A stretch of 64,000 nt of DNA from Leifsonia xyli (GTDB lineage Bacteria > Actinomycetota > Actinomycetes > Actinomycetales > Microbacteriaceae): positions 1 to 64,000 of the forward strand of contig QFQR01000001.1 of assembly GCA_003243275.1 (NCBI GenBank). Direction: 5' to 3'. The translations under genes and the position numbers were made by a program. Of this stretch, positions 40,246-48,780 are shown in pieces (position 1 is the stretch's first letter; the number at the start of each line of letters is the position of its first letter). The notes beneath the pieces are model-generated. The model saw only the letters and a program-made list of their open reading frames with translations. It was not told where the DNA came from and did not search any database.

Positions 40246-41036
40246 CACGACCGCACCCTCGGCGGCAGCCAGACGAACGGATCGACCGGTTCGCCGTCGG
40301 GCCGCACCTCGAAGTGCAGATGCGCCCCTGTGCTCAGGCCCGTATTACCCACCAAACCCACCAGCTGCCCGACCCGAACCCGCTCCCCCACCTCAAGCGC
40401 GATCGAGCCCTCGATCAGGTGTGCGTAGAGGCTCTCGACCAGCTGCCCGTCGATCTCGTGCTGGATCACCACATAGGTGCCGTAACTGCCGCCCTCGTCG
40501 GTCGCGACCGTCACGACTCCATCCGCCATCGCCTGGATCGAGGTGCCCATCCCCGGGGTCAGATCGACCCCGTTGTGGTAGCTCGAGCACGACGAGCACG
40601 GCGGGATGCGATAGCCGAACGGGCTACTGACCGGGACCCCGGTCGTGAACGGCCACTGCACCGGCGAGGCGGGATCGTTCACGAAGGTGGCCGCGGTGAA
40701 CGCATACGGCTCCGCGCCATCGGGCAGCGGCACGCTAGCGGAGAAGCCGTCGCGGTCCAGCACCACCGGCGCGGCGCGGTCGCCGACGGTGAGCGACTGC
40801 GGCTGTGAGCTCACCGTCTCCGGCTGCTGGGCAGCGAGAGCCTCGGCCGGAGACGGCGACGGGAGCGACAGCGGGACGGCAAGCGCGGGCACCGCGGCCA
40901 TTGCCACGAGCGCGACCCCGCGACGCCGTAGCCACCTTGCGCGTCGCTGCCGGTGCGCCGCCTGCGCCGCGATGGCGTGCTCACGAATGCGGCGCCGGGT
41001 TGTCGGTATGTCGTGCCGGGCGGTGTCCGCGATCAT
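40245..41036 (-). CDS. M23-family peptidase, membrane anchored
   Basis: 263 residues from ATG 41036. An Arg-rich cytoplasmic start and one anchor helix (VALVAMAAVPALAVPLSLPS) lead to a LytM/M23 domain with zinc ligands in SYHNGVDLTPG and GAHLHFEVRPDGEPV. A Cys pair, PPCSSCSSYH, just before the first ligand is unusual and may bind metal or form a disulfide. It overlaps lgt and the upstream micro-gene, making one operon. A role in envelope remodelling is likely; its link to copper is contextual. Confidence 0.8.
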   Translation of the reverse strand: MIADTARHDIPTTRRRIREHAIAAQAAHRQRRARWLRRRGVALVAMAAVPALAVPLSLPSPSPAEALAAQQPETVSSQPQSLTVGDRAAPVVLDRDGFSASVPLPDGAEPYAFTAATFVNDPASPVQWPFTTGVPVSSPFGYRIPPCSSCSSYHNGVDLTPGMGTSIQAMADGVVTVATDEGGSYGTYVVIQHEIDGQLVESLYAHLIEGSIALEVGERVRVGQLVGLVGNTGLSTGAHLHFEVRPDGEPVDPFVWLPPRVRS

Positions 41037-41131
41037 GCGAAGACCGCCAATGCAAAGTACAGGACCGCAGTACCAGCGAGTACCGCGAGCAGCACCAATG
41101 CGGTGAAGACGAAGGGGATAGAACGGAACAT
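41033..41131 (-). CDS. Micro-protein with a single membrane helix
   Basis: 32 residues (start MFRSIPFVFTALVLLAVLAG, ending FALAVFA), one membrane helix, overlapping the M23 start by ATGA. It resembles the 32-residue micro-protein at 50197-50295: both have an FTA...L...GT pattern and the same length. Coupling to the next gene and recurrence in the same island argue that it is real. Confidence 0.5.
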   Translation of the reverse strand: MFRSIPFVFTALVLLAVLAGTAVLYFALAVFA

Positions 41132-41395
41132 CAGATCCTTCACGGGGTTGTAGATCGGCGGCCGCGCAGGAAGGCGGCACTGGCGACGGCATGGCCGACG
41201 CTCGAGCGGGCACGTGCTAGCCATGACGCTGTGTGGGCGCGGCGGTGGTGGCGAAGTGAGAGCGGCAGGGTCGCGGGCGAACAGTTCGCGCAGTTGCCTA
41301 CAAGAGGTGACGCCCCGAAGCACCGAGCGGCCGTTCAGCGGGCGCGTACTCAGGCGTGGTCAGTGACCACCGCGCGCCCGGCACTCGCGCGCATC
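41132..41395. other. Non-coding spacer with no recognised signal
   Basis: About 264 nt between the micro-gene and the DUF6153 gene terminator. The frames here are Arg/Ala-rich shadows. I see no operator, promoter or RNA element I would defend. Confidence 0.4.
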
Positions 41396-41418
41396 ATCCG
41401 CGCTGCGGCAGCGCGGAT
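41396..41418 (-). terminator. Hairpin after the DUF6153 gene
   Basis: Arms ATCCGCGCTG and CAGCGCGGAT with a 3-nt loop form a perfect 10-bp stem that touches the stop codon of the minus-strand gene. A strong stem without an obvious U-tract, as is common in high-GC actinobacteria. Confidence 0.55.
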
Positions 41419-41861
41419 CAGGTCCGACTGACCGACAGGGCGACGAGGGAAGGAGCAGTACGCGCCGCGAGACCCCGCGGCGTCGGCATCACCGACAGGT
41501 GACGCCGGAGCAGCGCAAGGAGTTCGTCCGAACGGGATCGATCCACCAAGATCAGCAGCGACAGCGTCAGCAGCAGGGCCAGGACGCAGGCGATCGGGCC
41601 CAGCGCATGGCCGGGCGTGCAGAGAACGGTATCGCATCCTTGTGTATCGGCTGGTGACGCCGGTGCGATCGCGGCGGCGGGCTCCGCCTGGGGCGATACG
41701 GCCGATACCCCGGGTGTGACCGCGCCGGTCTGGTTGTCTTCCAGGCTCAACGAATGCATGGCAAGGATGCCGGCGAGGACCGCGATGACTACACCGAGGC
41801 CGAGCAGTGCGACGCGACGTGTGGAGCCGCCTGGCTGCAGCGCCGCCCGTAGACCTCGCAT
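41418..41861 (-). CDS. DUF6153-like membrane protein (copy 1)
   Basis: 147 residues from ATG 41861. Two membrane helices (VALLGLGVVIAVLAGILAMHS and IACVLALLLTLSLLILV) flank an outside loop with two Cys (GCDTVLCTPGH). The protein ends LVALSVSRT. It is the same architecture as the protein at 48863-49357. The family is found with copper-resistance genes in actinobacteria but has no assigned activity. A CsoR-type palindrome lies 26 nt upstream, so it should be copper-induced. Confidence 0.65.
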   Translation of the reverse strand: MRGLRAALQPGGSTRRVALLGLGVVIAVLAGILAMHSLSLEDNQTGAVTPGVSAVSPQAEPAAAIAPASPADTQGCDTVLCTPGHALGPIACVLALLLTLSLLILVDRSRSDELLALLRRHLSVMPTPRGLAARTAPSLVALSVSRT

Positions 41862-41886
41862 TCGTGTCCGCCTTTCCACCTCCACA

Positions 41887-41903
41887 GTACCCCCTCCGGG
41901 TAC
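41887..41903. promoter_or_regulatory. CsoR-type operator between DUF6153 gene and ackA
   Basis: GTACCCCCTCCGGGTAC, arms GTACCC and GGGTAC with a 5-bp spacer. This is the G/C-tract pseudo-palindrome bound by CsoR. It lies in the divergent region between copy 1 of DUF6153 and acetate kinase. Confidence 0.65.
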
Positions 41904-42067
41904 AACGCTCACCCGAGGAAATCTCAGCGACAGCCACGTCCGTAATCGACAGGCACGGGACGGAATGCACCGACAACGAGTTGGACCCGGCGCAAGGCAG
42001 CCGAGTGCTCGGTGCGCACGCCGTAGAATCCGACGACGATGACAATGAAGCGCCTGGGGAGCTGCGG

Positions 42068-43219
42068 ATGACCGTGGTGCTGGTGCTGAACGTGGGCTCC
42101 TCCTCGGTCAAGTGGCGGTTAGTCGACGGGCAGTCCGGCACGGCTACGCGAGGTGGCATCGTGGAACGGCTCGGCGCCGATGGCTCCGAGGGAACGGGGC
42201 ACGATGCCGCGATCCAGGATCTGCTTGCGAAGCTGCGCGACGAACCCGTCGCGGTCGTCGGCCACCGTGTGGTGCACGGCGGCAGCCGGTTCGACTCCGC
42301 GACGCTGATCACCGACGAGGTGGAGCAGCAGATCGACGAGCTCGCCGTCTTGGCGCCGCTGCACAACCCGGTCAATCTCGCGGGCATCCGCGCCGCCCGT
42401 GCCGTGTTCCCCGGCATTCCGAACGTCGCGGTGTTCGACACCGCGTTCCACCGCACGCTGCCGCCGGCAGCCGCCGTCTACGCGCTGCCGGCGGAGCTCG
42501 TCCGGCAGCATCGGATCCGCCGGTACGGGTTCCACGGCATCTCCTACCAGTACGTCTCCGCCCGGGCGGCCGAGTTGCTGGGGCGGCCGCTGTCGGAGCT
42601 GCGGCTGATCGTCTTCCATCTGGGCAACGGCGCCTCCGCCTGCGCGATCGCCGGCGGGCGGTCCGTGGACACCTCGATGGGCCTGACGCCCCTGGCAGGA
42701 CTCGTCATGGGAACCCGCGCCGGCGACGTCGATCCCGGAGTGCTCATCGCCCTCGGCCGAGCGGGCCTCGGGTGGGACGAGCTCGAGGAGCTGCTGACCC
42801 GCGAGAGCGGCTTGCGCGCGTTGGCCGGCACCGAGGACATGCGCGACATTCACGCGGCCGCGGTCGCCGGTGATCCCGCCGCGACCGCGGCGCTGGAGGT
42901 CTACCACCACCGGCTGCGGCACTACCTCGGCGCCTACCTCGGCCAGCTCGGCGGCGCCGACGCGATCGTGTTCACCGGCGGTGTCGGCGAGAATGCCCCG
43001 GCGACCCGCGCCGCCGCCGTCTCCGGCATGGAGCGTCTCGGGATTCGCCTCGACGACGAGCGCAACCGCGCGACGGCGGGGCGGGAGGCGCGGACGGTCT
43101 CCGACTCCCGCTCCCCGACCGCCGTCCTGGTCGTGCCCACAAACGAGGAGCTCGAGATCGCCCGGCAGTCTCTAGCCGCGGTGACTCGGCCCGACGCTGA
43201 TCCAGCAGAGCCGGTCTAG
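42068..43219 (+). CDS. ackA: Acetate kinase
   Basis: 383 residues from ATG 42068, with TGGGGAG 6 nt upstream. ASKHA-fold signatures are clear: LVLNVGSSSVKWRL at the N-terminus, YGFHGISYQYV, FHLGNGASACAI and VFTGGVGENAPATR. It converts acetyl phosphate and ADP to acetate and ATP. Its partner phosphoketolase, which makes acetyl phosphate, is at 51193, while no phosphotransacetylase gene is present in the window. It has a CsoR-type operator upstream and converges with the DUF305 gene, overlapping it by 4 nt. Confidence 0.92.
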   Translation: MTVVLVLNVGSSSVKWRLVDGQSGTATRGGIVERLGADGSEGTGHDAAIQDLLAKLRDEPVAVVGHRVVHGGSRFDSATLITDEVEQQIDELAVLAPLHNPVNLAGIRAARAVFPGIPNVAVFDTAFHRTLPPAAAVYALPAELVRQHRIRRYGFHGISYQYVSARAAELLGRPLSELRLIVFHLGNGASACAIAGGRSVDTSMGLTPLAGLVMGTRAGDVDPGVLIALGRAGLGWDELEELLTRESGLRALAGTEDMRDIHAAAVAGDPAATAALEVYHHRLRHYLGAYLGQLGGADAIVFTGGVGENAPATRAAAVSGMERLGIRLDDERNRATAGREARTVSDSRSPTAVLVVPTNEELEIARQSLAAVTRPDADPAEPV

Positions 43220-43707
43220 TTCCCGAGCCGCTGCAGGATGTCCTTCATCTGATCGATTTCTTGTTGCTGGGACTCGACGATCTCGCCGCAGAGGTCTTTG
43301 ATCTCCGGGTCGGTGATGTTCGACTGTTCGCAGAGCAGGATGGCTCGGGAGTGGTGGGGGATCATCGAGTCCAGGAACTGCTGATTTCCCACGAACGTCG
43401 CCGCCCTTCCCATGAAGAACGCGCCGACCGTGAGCAGGGCGAATGCGACGATGAGCCCGATGTTGAGCGGCTTGTTCGGGAACATGCGCCACATGATCGC
43501 GATCATGATGATGCCCATCGGGAACACCATCATCAGGGCCATGTAGAGGTTGCTGATGTTCAGGTAGAGATCGCCGACGACGTTGATCAGCGCGAACGTG
43601 AAGAAGTACATCACCACCAGGCTCAGGGCCAGGGCGATGAGCAGGCGGAGGTAGCTCTTCGCACCGCCGACGTGCGAGGCCCGTTCGTGCGGGGTGTGGT
43701 CGCTCAC
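43216..43707 (-). CDS. DUF305-type membrane protein
   Basis: 163 residues from GTG 43707, overlapping the copper-storage gene stop by GTGA. Three or more membrane helices (for example LLIALALSLVVMYFFTFALI and NIGLIVAFALLTVGAFFMG) are followed by a DUF305 segment with the His pair FLDSMIPHHSRAILLCEQS. The His, Met and Cys residues could bind copper. Paired with the Cys-rich storage protein in one operon. Confidence 0.75.
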   Translation of the reverse strand: MSDHTPHERASHVGGAKSYLRLLIALALSLVVMYFFTFALINVVGDLYLNISNLYMALMMVFPMGIIMIAIMWRMFPNKPLNIGLIVAFALLTVGAFFMGRAATFVGNQQFLDSMIPHHSRAILLCEQSNITDPEIKDLCGEIVESQQQEIDQMKDILQRLGN

Positions 43708-44108
43708 AGCAGGCCGAGCAGCTTCTCGCAGGCCTGCTCGCACGTTCGGCAGGCTTCCGCGCACACCCGGCAGTGCTCGTGCATGCCGGCGTGCTGTTCG
43801 CATTCGTCGGCGCAGGCCGCGCACGCGGTGCGGCAGGCTTCCAGGGTGGCCCGCGTGACGTTCGCGTCGTAGCCGGTGCGCCGCGACAGGATGCGACCGG
43901 TTGTCTCGCACAGGTCCGCGCAGTCGAGGTTGGTCCTCACACACTTGGTGAGGTCGGCGATCATGTCCTCGCTCAAACAGGCGTCGGCGCACGCGCTACA
44001 CGCCTGGGCGCACTCGACGCAGGCCTGAATGCAGGCCAGTAGTGCCGCCTGATCGAGGTCTCCCAGATCCTTCGGGTGGGTCCGGAGCATCTGATCCGCG
44101 ATGGTCAT
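43704..44108 (-). CDS. Cysteine-rich four-helix copper-storage protein (Csp-like)
   Basis: 134 residues with 18 Cys, mostly as C-x2-C or C-x3-C along helices: LLACIQACVECAQACSACAD, then LEACRTACAACADECE and HCRVCAEACRTCEQAC. This is the DUF326/Csp fold, a four-helix bundle whose core is lined with Cys that hold many Cu(I) ions. No export signal, so it would be a cytosolic copper buffer (Csp3-like). Located near csoR and copA. Confidence 0.85.
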   Translation of the reverse strand: MTIADQMLRTHPKDLGDLDQAALLACIQACVECAQACSACADACLSEDMIADLTKCVRTNLDCADLCETTGRILSRRTGYDANVTRATLEACRTACAACADECEQHAGMHEHCRVCAEACRTCEQACEKLLGLL

Positions 44109-44191
44109 CTCAGTCCTCCTTCTCGTCGGCCCAGCATCGGGTCGGTTGCGAAGAACCGTAGGCCGGGCACCAGCGGTCGACGACCGGCTTG

Positions 44192-44210
44192 CATACGTTA
44201 GGGGGGTATG
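44192..44210. promoter_or_regulatory. Degenerate CsoR-type site upstream of the copper-storage gene
   Basis: CATAC and GTATG arms with a 9-bp spacer containing a G-run; 19 bp in all, the same footprint as the csoR operator. It lies about 84 nt upstream of ATG 44108. Confidence 0.4.
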
Positions 44211-44270
44211 TTATGAGGAGTCCAGCCTTCCACTCCCGGGCAGTAGGCGCCCGGGAGCGGCGACCGGCGC

Positions 44271-44757
44271 CTAGAGCCGGTCGAGGATGAAGTCGACCCG
44301 CTCCTGCGCCCCGAGCACTGGGACGTGCACGATCGGGAACGGCAGCGCCGCGTATACCTCGGTGAGCAGGTGATGGATCCGCTGCTGGGCGGCGGTGTCC
44401 TCGGTGCGCGCGTAGTCCGGTGCCAGCGGCAGCAGGTCGAGGATGAACGTCGTGCGGTAGTCCACCTGCTCGAGCGCGGCCACCAGGATCGGGTCGGGTT
44501 CGAGCTCCAGGAAGCGGTAGTAGGCCAGCGAGTCCGGGATGGCCCGGTCCAGAAACACCGTCGTGGCGGGATCGAGGGCGGCTTCCTCGGCGAGCTGCAT
44601 GTCCAGCACGCCGCGCTGGAACTCGCGCTGCTTGGCGCGGACCTCCTCGACGGTGGGCGTGCTCGATCGTCGTCGTGTAGCCGCGGTCGCGCAACAGATT
44701 CACGGTGGTGGTCTTCCCCGAGCTCGGCCCACCCGTGATCACGTACCAGCTGGTCAC
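44271..44757 (-). pseudogene. P-loop ATPase/kinase gene, broken by internal deletion and frameshift
   Basis: GTG 44757, with GGAGGG upstream, opens TSWYVITGGPSSGKTTTVNL, a Walker A protein, and runs to TTTIEHA. There the frame is lost; the next frame resumes with PTVEEVRAKQREFQRGVLDM and continues to the stop at 44271 with FLDRAIPDSLAYYRF and GAQERVDFILDRL. In members of this AAA-type nucleotide-kinase family as I recall them, roughly a dozen residues lie between these points, so a short out-of-frame deletion near 44660-44665 is the likely cause. Probably inactive. Confidence 0.6.
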
Positions 44758-44807
44758 GTTCGCCCTCCTGTCTGTGCGGTCGGGAATATCCGACCGCGAA
44801 AGCACCT

Positions 44808-44826
44808 TATACCCCCAGCGGGTATA
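44808..44826. promoter_or_regulatory. CsoR operator upstream of csoR-copZ-copA
   Basis: Arms TATACCC and GGGTATA around CCAGC form a perfect 19-bp palindrome, the known CsoR binding pattern. It lies 24 nt before the csoR start and between csoR and the divergent broken ATPase gene. Confidence 0.8.
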
Positions 44827-44850
44827 GCATCGGGATCGGAGGTGGTCGGA

Positions 44851-45135
44851 ATGGCACACGGATACGTCGACGACAAGCAGGCGCTGCTGGCGCGGCTGCG
44901 GCGCGCGGAAGGACAGGTGCGCGGGATCGCGCGGATGGTCGATGAGGACGTGTACTGCATCGACATCCTCACCCAGGTCTCCGCGGTGACCAAGGCGCTG
45001 GAGTCGGTCGCGCTGACCCTGCTGGAAGACCATCTCGGGCACTGCGTCGCGCAGGCGACCGCGGAGGGCGGACCGGTCGCGGAGGAGAAGCTCCGTGAGG
45101 CCAACGCCGCGATCGCCCGGCTCGTGCGCTCCTAA
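44851..45135 (+). CDS. csoR: Copper-sensing repressor CsoR
   Basis: 94 residues from ATG 44851, with GGAGGT upstream. The Cu(I) ligands fall at the canonical positions: Cys36 in DVYCIDILTQ, and His61 and Cys65 in EDHLGHCV. The all-helical fold with LLARLRRAEGQVRGIARMV is typical. Cu(I) binding releases the operator at 44808-44826, and probably those at 41887 and 44192. First gene of the csoR-copZ-copA operon. Confidence 0.92.
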   Translation: MAHGYVDDKQALLARLRRAEGQVRGIARMVDEDVYCIDILTQVSAVTKALESVALTLLEDHLGHCVAQATAEGGPVAEEKLREANAAIARLVRS

Positions 45136-45184
45136 GACATCTCCCCCACTCACATTCACGCAACGCTCTTGAAGGGAGCACATC

Positions 45185-45541
45185 ATGACCGGACAGGGAT
45201 TCCAGGACCTCGGACTGCAGGCGACCAGCGGGGGCGGGTGCGCGTGCTGCAGCCCCACCTCCCACAGCACGGCAGCCACCGACACCAACACGCCGGTGCA
45301 GCAGACGGCGGCGGGCGAGACCGTGTCGGCGCAGTTCCTGGTGGAGGGGATGACCTGCTCGCACTGCGTGCGCAGCGTCACCGAGGAGGTCTCCGCGATC
45401 GACGGCGTCTCCGACGTCGCCGTCGACCTGCACGCCGGCGGCGTGTCCACGGTGACGGTGTCCAGTGCCGCGCCGGTGGATGCGGAGCGGGTGCGGGCGG
45501 CGGTGGAGGAGGCCGGCTACAGCCTCGCCTCAGCATCATGA
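45185..45541 (+). CDS. copZ: HMA-domain copper chaperone (CopZ-like)
   Basis: 118 residues. The C-terminal 70 form an HMA fold with the Cu(I) site in VEGMTCSHCVRSV. The N-terminus carries an extra Cys cluster, GGGCACCSP, and a flexible linker not present in ordinary CopZ, which may give a second metal site. ATGA overlap with copA supports direct hand-over of Cu(I) to the pump. Confidence 0.88.
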   Translation: MTGQGFQDLGLQATSGGGCACCSPTSHSTAATDTNTPVQQTAAGETVSAQFLVEGMTCSHCVRSVTEEVSAIDGVSDVAVDLHAGGVSTVTVSSAAPVDAERVRAAVEEAGYSLASAS

Positions 45542-47826
45542 CCACGACCACGGATGTCGATCTCGACATCACCGGGATGACCTGCGCGTCGTGCGCGACC
45601 CGGGTGGAGCGGAAGCTGAACAAGCTGCCCGGGGTGGCGGCGACGGTCAACTTCGCCACCGAGAAGGCCCGCGTGCACGCCGAGTCCCCGGTGCCGGTGG
45701 AGGAGCTGATCGCGGCGGTCGAGCAGGCCGGGTACGGGGCATCCGTCCCCGCCCCGCCCGTCACCCAAGCCCCCGACGCACAGGCCACAGCGCCGCGGGA
45801 TGCGGAGTTGGTGTCGCTGCGGCAGCGGCTGATCGTCTCGACAGTCCTGGCGGTGCCGGTGGCGGTGTTGTCGATGATCCCGGCGCTGCAGTTCACCTAC
45901 TGGCAGTGGCTGACCCTGACCCTGGCGGCCCCGGTCGTGGTGTGGGGGGCGTGGCCGTTCCACCGTGCCGCGGCGGTCAACGCCCGCCACGGTGCGGCGA
46001 CGATGGACACCCTGATCAGCCTCGGCGTGCTGGCCGCGTTCGGCTGGTCCCTGTACGCGCTGTTCTTCGGCGGCGCCGGGATGCCGGGCATGCGGATGAG
46101 CGTCACCTTCGTCGGCACCCCGCAGTCCGGCGGTCACGAGGTGTATCTGGAGGTCGCCGCCCTGGTGACGGTGTTCATCCTCCTCGGCCGCTACCTGGAG
46201 ACCCGCGCCAAGCGGCAATCCGGGGAAGCCCTCCGCGCCCTGCTGGAGCTCGGCGCGAAAGACGCCGTCGTCCTCCGCACAGGTAGCGAGCAGCGCATCC
46301 CCGTCGCCCAGCTGATCCCCGGCGACATCGTGGTGGTGCGACCCGGGGAGAAGATCCCCGCCGACGGTGTCGTCACCGAGGGGGTCTCCGCGGTGGACGA
46401 GTCGATGCTGACCGGCGAGTCCGTCCCCGTCGAAGTCGCCCCCGGCGCGCGAGTGGTCGGCGCGACGGTGAACACCGGCGGCCGGCTGCTGGTGGAGCTC
46501 ACCCGGGTCGGCGCCGACACGGAGCTGGCGCGGATGGCCCGCTTGGTGGAGGAGGCGCAAACCGGGAAGGCGCAGGTGCAGCGCCTCGCCGACCGGGTCT
46601 CCGCGATCTTCGTGCCCATCGTCATCGCCCTCGCCATCGTCGCGTTCACGGTGTGGCTGCTGGTCGGCGCTTCCCCGGAGGTCGCGTTCACCGCCGCGGT
46701 GACGACGCTGATCATCGCGTGCCCGTGCGCGCTGGGCCTGGCGACCCCGACCGCGCTGCTGGTCGGCACCGGGCGGGGCGCGCAGCTGGGCATCCTCATC
46801 CGCGGACCCCAGGTGCTCGAGCAGACCCGACGCATCGACACCGTGGTCCTGGACAAGACCGGCACTATCACCGCCGGCACCATGACCGTCACCGCTGCGC
46901 ATCCGACTCCCGGCACCGACGAGGCGGAACTGGTCCGGGTCGCCGCCGCCCTCGAGCACGGCTCCGAACACCCCATCGGCCGCGCCATCACCACTGCCGC
47001 CCCCGGCCCACTCGCGGCAGTGGAGTCGTTCGCCGCGGTGGCCGGGCAGGGCGTGCAGGGCCTCGTCGACGGCCGCCTGGTCGCCGCCGGCCGCGCCTCC
47101 TGGATCACCAGCCAGTGGTCCCTCCCCATCCCTGCCGGCCTCGCCGCGACCATCACGGCGGACGAGGCGGCGGGGGCGACGGTGACGGTGGTGGCGTGGG
47201 ACGGGCAGGTGCGCGGGGCGATCAGCGTCGCCGACACCATCAAACCCACCAGCCGTGAGGCGGTCGCCCGGCTCCGGCAGCTCGGGTTGACCCCGATCCT
47301 GCTCACCGGCGACAACCCCGGCGCCGCGGGCGCGATCGCCGACCAGGCCGGGATCGAAGACGTCCGCGCCGGGGTCACCCCGCAGGGCAAGCTCGACACC
47401 ATCCGCGACCTGCAGGCCGCGGGCCGGGTGGTCGCGATGGTCGGCGACGGCGTCAACGACGCCGCCGCCCTCGCCGCCGCCGATCTCGGCATCGCGATGG
47501 GCACCGGCACCGACGCGGCCATCACCGCCGCCGACCTGACCATCGTCTCCGGCGACCTCGTGCTGGTCCCGGACGCGATCCGGCTCGCCCGCCGCACCCT
47601 GGGCACGATCAAGGGGAACCTGTTCTGGGCGTTCGCATACAACGTCGCCGCCCTCCCGGTCGCGATGCTCGCCCTGCTGAACCCCATCCTCGCCGGAGCG
47701 GCGATGGCATTCAGCAGCGTGTTCGTCGTCACCAACAGCCTCCGCCTGCGCCGCTTCCGCCCCCTGCCCACCCCGACACCCGCCGCCGCGCCGGTGGCCC
47801 GGGAATCCGCCCCGGTTCGCGTATGA
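45538..47826 (+). CDS. copA: Cu(I) P1B-type ATPase CopA
   Basis: 762 residues. One N-terminal HMA domain with TGMTCASCATRV, the membrane copper motif IIACPCALGLATP, phosphorylation site LDKTGTIT, HP locus GSEHPIGRAI, LLTGDNP and GDGVNDAAAL. The CPC motif and the final helix residues assign it to Cu(I)-exporting P1B-1 pumps. Controlled by CsoR through the operon promoter. A His/Met-free loop lies between the first helices, and the C-terminus is Pro/Ala-rich. Confidence 0.95.
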   Translation: MTTTTDVDLDITGMTCASCATRVERKLNKLPGVAATVNFATEKARVHAESPVPVEELIAAVEQAGYGASVPAPPVTQAPDAQATAPRDAELVSLRQRLIVSTVLAVPVAVLSMIPALQFTYWQWLTLTLAAPVVVWGAWPFHRAAAVNARHGAATMDTLISLGVLAAFGWSLYALFFGGAGMPGMRMSVTFVGTPQSGGHEVYLEVAALVTVFILLGRYLETRAKRQSGEALRALLELGAKDAVVLRTGSEQRIPVAQLIPGDIVVVRPGEKIPADGVVTEGVSAVDESMLTGESVPVEVAPGARVVGATVNTGGRLLVELTRVGADTELARMARLVEEAQTGKAQVQRLADRVSAIFVPIVIALAIVAFTVWLLVGASPEVAFTAAVTTLIIACPCALGLATPTALLVGTGRGAQLGILIRGPQVLEQTRRIDTVVLDKTGTITAGTMTVTAAHPTPGTDEAELVRVAAALEHGSEHPIGRAITTAAPGPLAAVESFAAVAGQGVQGLVDGRLVAAGRASWITSQWSLPIPAGLAATITADEAAGATVTVVAWDGQVRGAISVADTIKPTSREAVARLRQLGLTPILLTGDNPGAAGAIADQAGIEDVRAGVTPQGKLDTIRDLQAAGRVVAMVGDGVNDAAALAAADLGIAMGTGTDAAITAADLTIVSGDLVLVPDAIRLARRTLGTIKGNLFWAFAYNVAALPVAMLALLNPILAGAAMAFSSVFVVTNSLRLRRFRPLPTPTPAAAPVARESAPVRV

Positions 47827-47852
47827 ACCGCCCGCATCAGAAGGAGCACACC

Positions 47853-48131
47853 ATGACCCACAACCACACCGACCACGAGCACGGGTCGCACGATCACCAC
47901 GACCACGGCTCGCATGACCGCGGCGCTCACGAGCACCACCACCATGAGCCGCCGGCCGGTGCGACGAACCTGGTGACCTGTCCGGTGATGCCCGGCAACC
48001 AGGTCGACCCGGCCTGGGCCGAGCAGCGCGGCTTGTTCCGCGACTACCAGGGCACCCGGTACTGGTTCTGCTGCCCCGAGTGCGGGCCGCTGTTCGACGC
48101 CGACCCCTCCCGCTACACAAACGCCGCCTGA
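47853..48131 (+). CDS. Histidine-rich YHS-domain protein
   Basis: 92 residues from ATG 47853, with AAGGAG 7 nt upstream. The first 35 residues are a His/Asp/Gly metal-binding tract (HNHTDHEHGSHDHHDH), and the rest is a YHS/TRASH-type domain: VTCPVMPGNQVD, then YWFCCPECGPLFDADPSRY. Such domains bind copper or mercury through Cys and His. It follows copA closely and is probably a cytosolic metal sponge or chaperone. Confidence 0.8.
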   Translation: MTHNHTDHEHGSHDHHDHGSHDRGAHEHHHHEPPAGATNLVTCPVMPGNQVDPAWAEQRGLFRDYQGTRYWFCCPECGPLFDADPSRYTNAA

Positions 48132-48160
48132 CCGGCCAGACAACCGGTCGGAGATAGCGG

Positions 48161-48778
48161 GTGGACACGGCGGTCGCGCTGGTGCAGGCCTACCTGCGGG
48201 TCAACGGCTACTTCACCGTCGCCGAGTACCCGGTGCTGGATGCCACCGGGCCCGCGGGGCCGCGCACCATCACCGACCTGGACATCCTCGCCGTACGGCT
48301 GCACCGCGCCCCGGGAGCGTCCGGGACAGCCGACGCACCGCTGGACCCGGCCCTGGGCGCCGGGGGCGGGGCGGACATGATCGTCGGCGAGGTCAAGGAA
48401 GGCCGCCCGCACCCGAATCCGGCGATGCGTGACCCGGCCGTGCTGGAAGCCGCGTTCACCCGGTTCGGGTGCTGCGCACCCGAGGATGCCGCCCGGCTGG
48501 TCGCCGAACTGCTGAAGACGGGACGGACAGTGGCGCCGGAGGGGCACACCATCCGCACGGTCGTGTTCGGCAACCCCACCTCCCCGCCCGGGGCGGAGGC
48601 GCCGTGGCACACCGTCCCGTTCGCCCGGGTGCTGCGCTACCTCGAAGACCACCTCAGCGCGCACTGGGGGATCCTCGGCCGCACTCAGATCAAGGACGAC
48701 ACCCTCGCCCTGCTGGCACTGCGGGAGAAAGCCCACCGGGCTGCGACCGGCGCCTCCCGCCGAGACGCGGACCGGTAG
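48161..48778 (+). CDS. Uncharacterised protein with PD-(D/E)XK-like motif
   Basis: 205 residues from GTG 48161. The pattern NGYFTVAEYPV, TITDLDILAVRLH and ADMIVGEVKEG resembles the core of restriction-endonuclease-fold proteins (D...D, then E-x-K). The C-terminal half is helical (FARVLRYLEDHLSAHWG). No close family is known to me. Its place in a copper island is unexplained. The call is a fold guess, not an activity. Confidence 0.5.
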   Translation: MDTAVALVQAYLRVNGYFTVAEYPVLDATGPAGPRTITDLDILAVRLHRAPGASGTADAPLDPALGAGGGADMIVGEVKEGRPHPNPAMRDPAVLEAAFTRFGCCAPEDAARLVAELLKTGRTVAPEGHTIRTVVFGNPTSPPGAEAPWHTVPFARVLRYLEDHLSAHWGILGRTQIKDDTLALLALREKAHRAATGASRRDADR

Positions 48779-48780
48779 TG

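Noticed and set aside
45517..48168. 883-codon minus-strand open frame opposite copA
   Set aside because: Antisense shadow; copA on the plus strand has every P-type ATPase motif.
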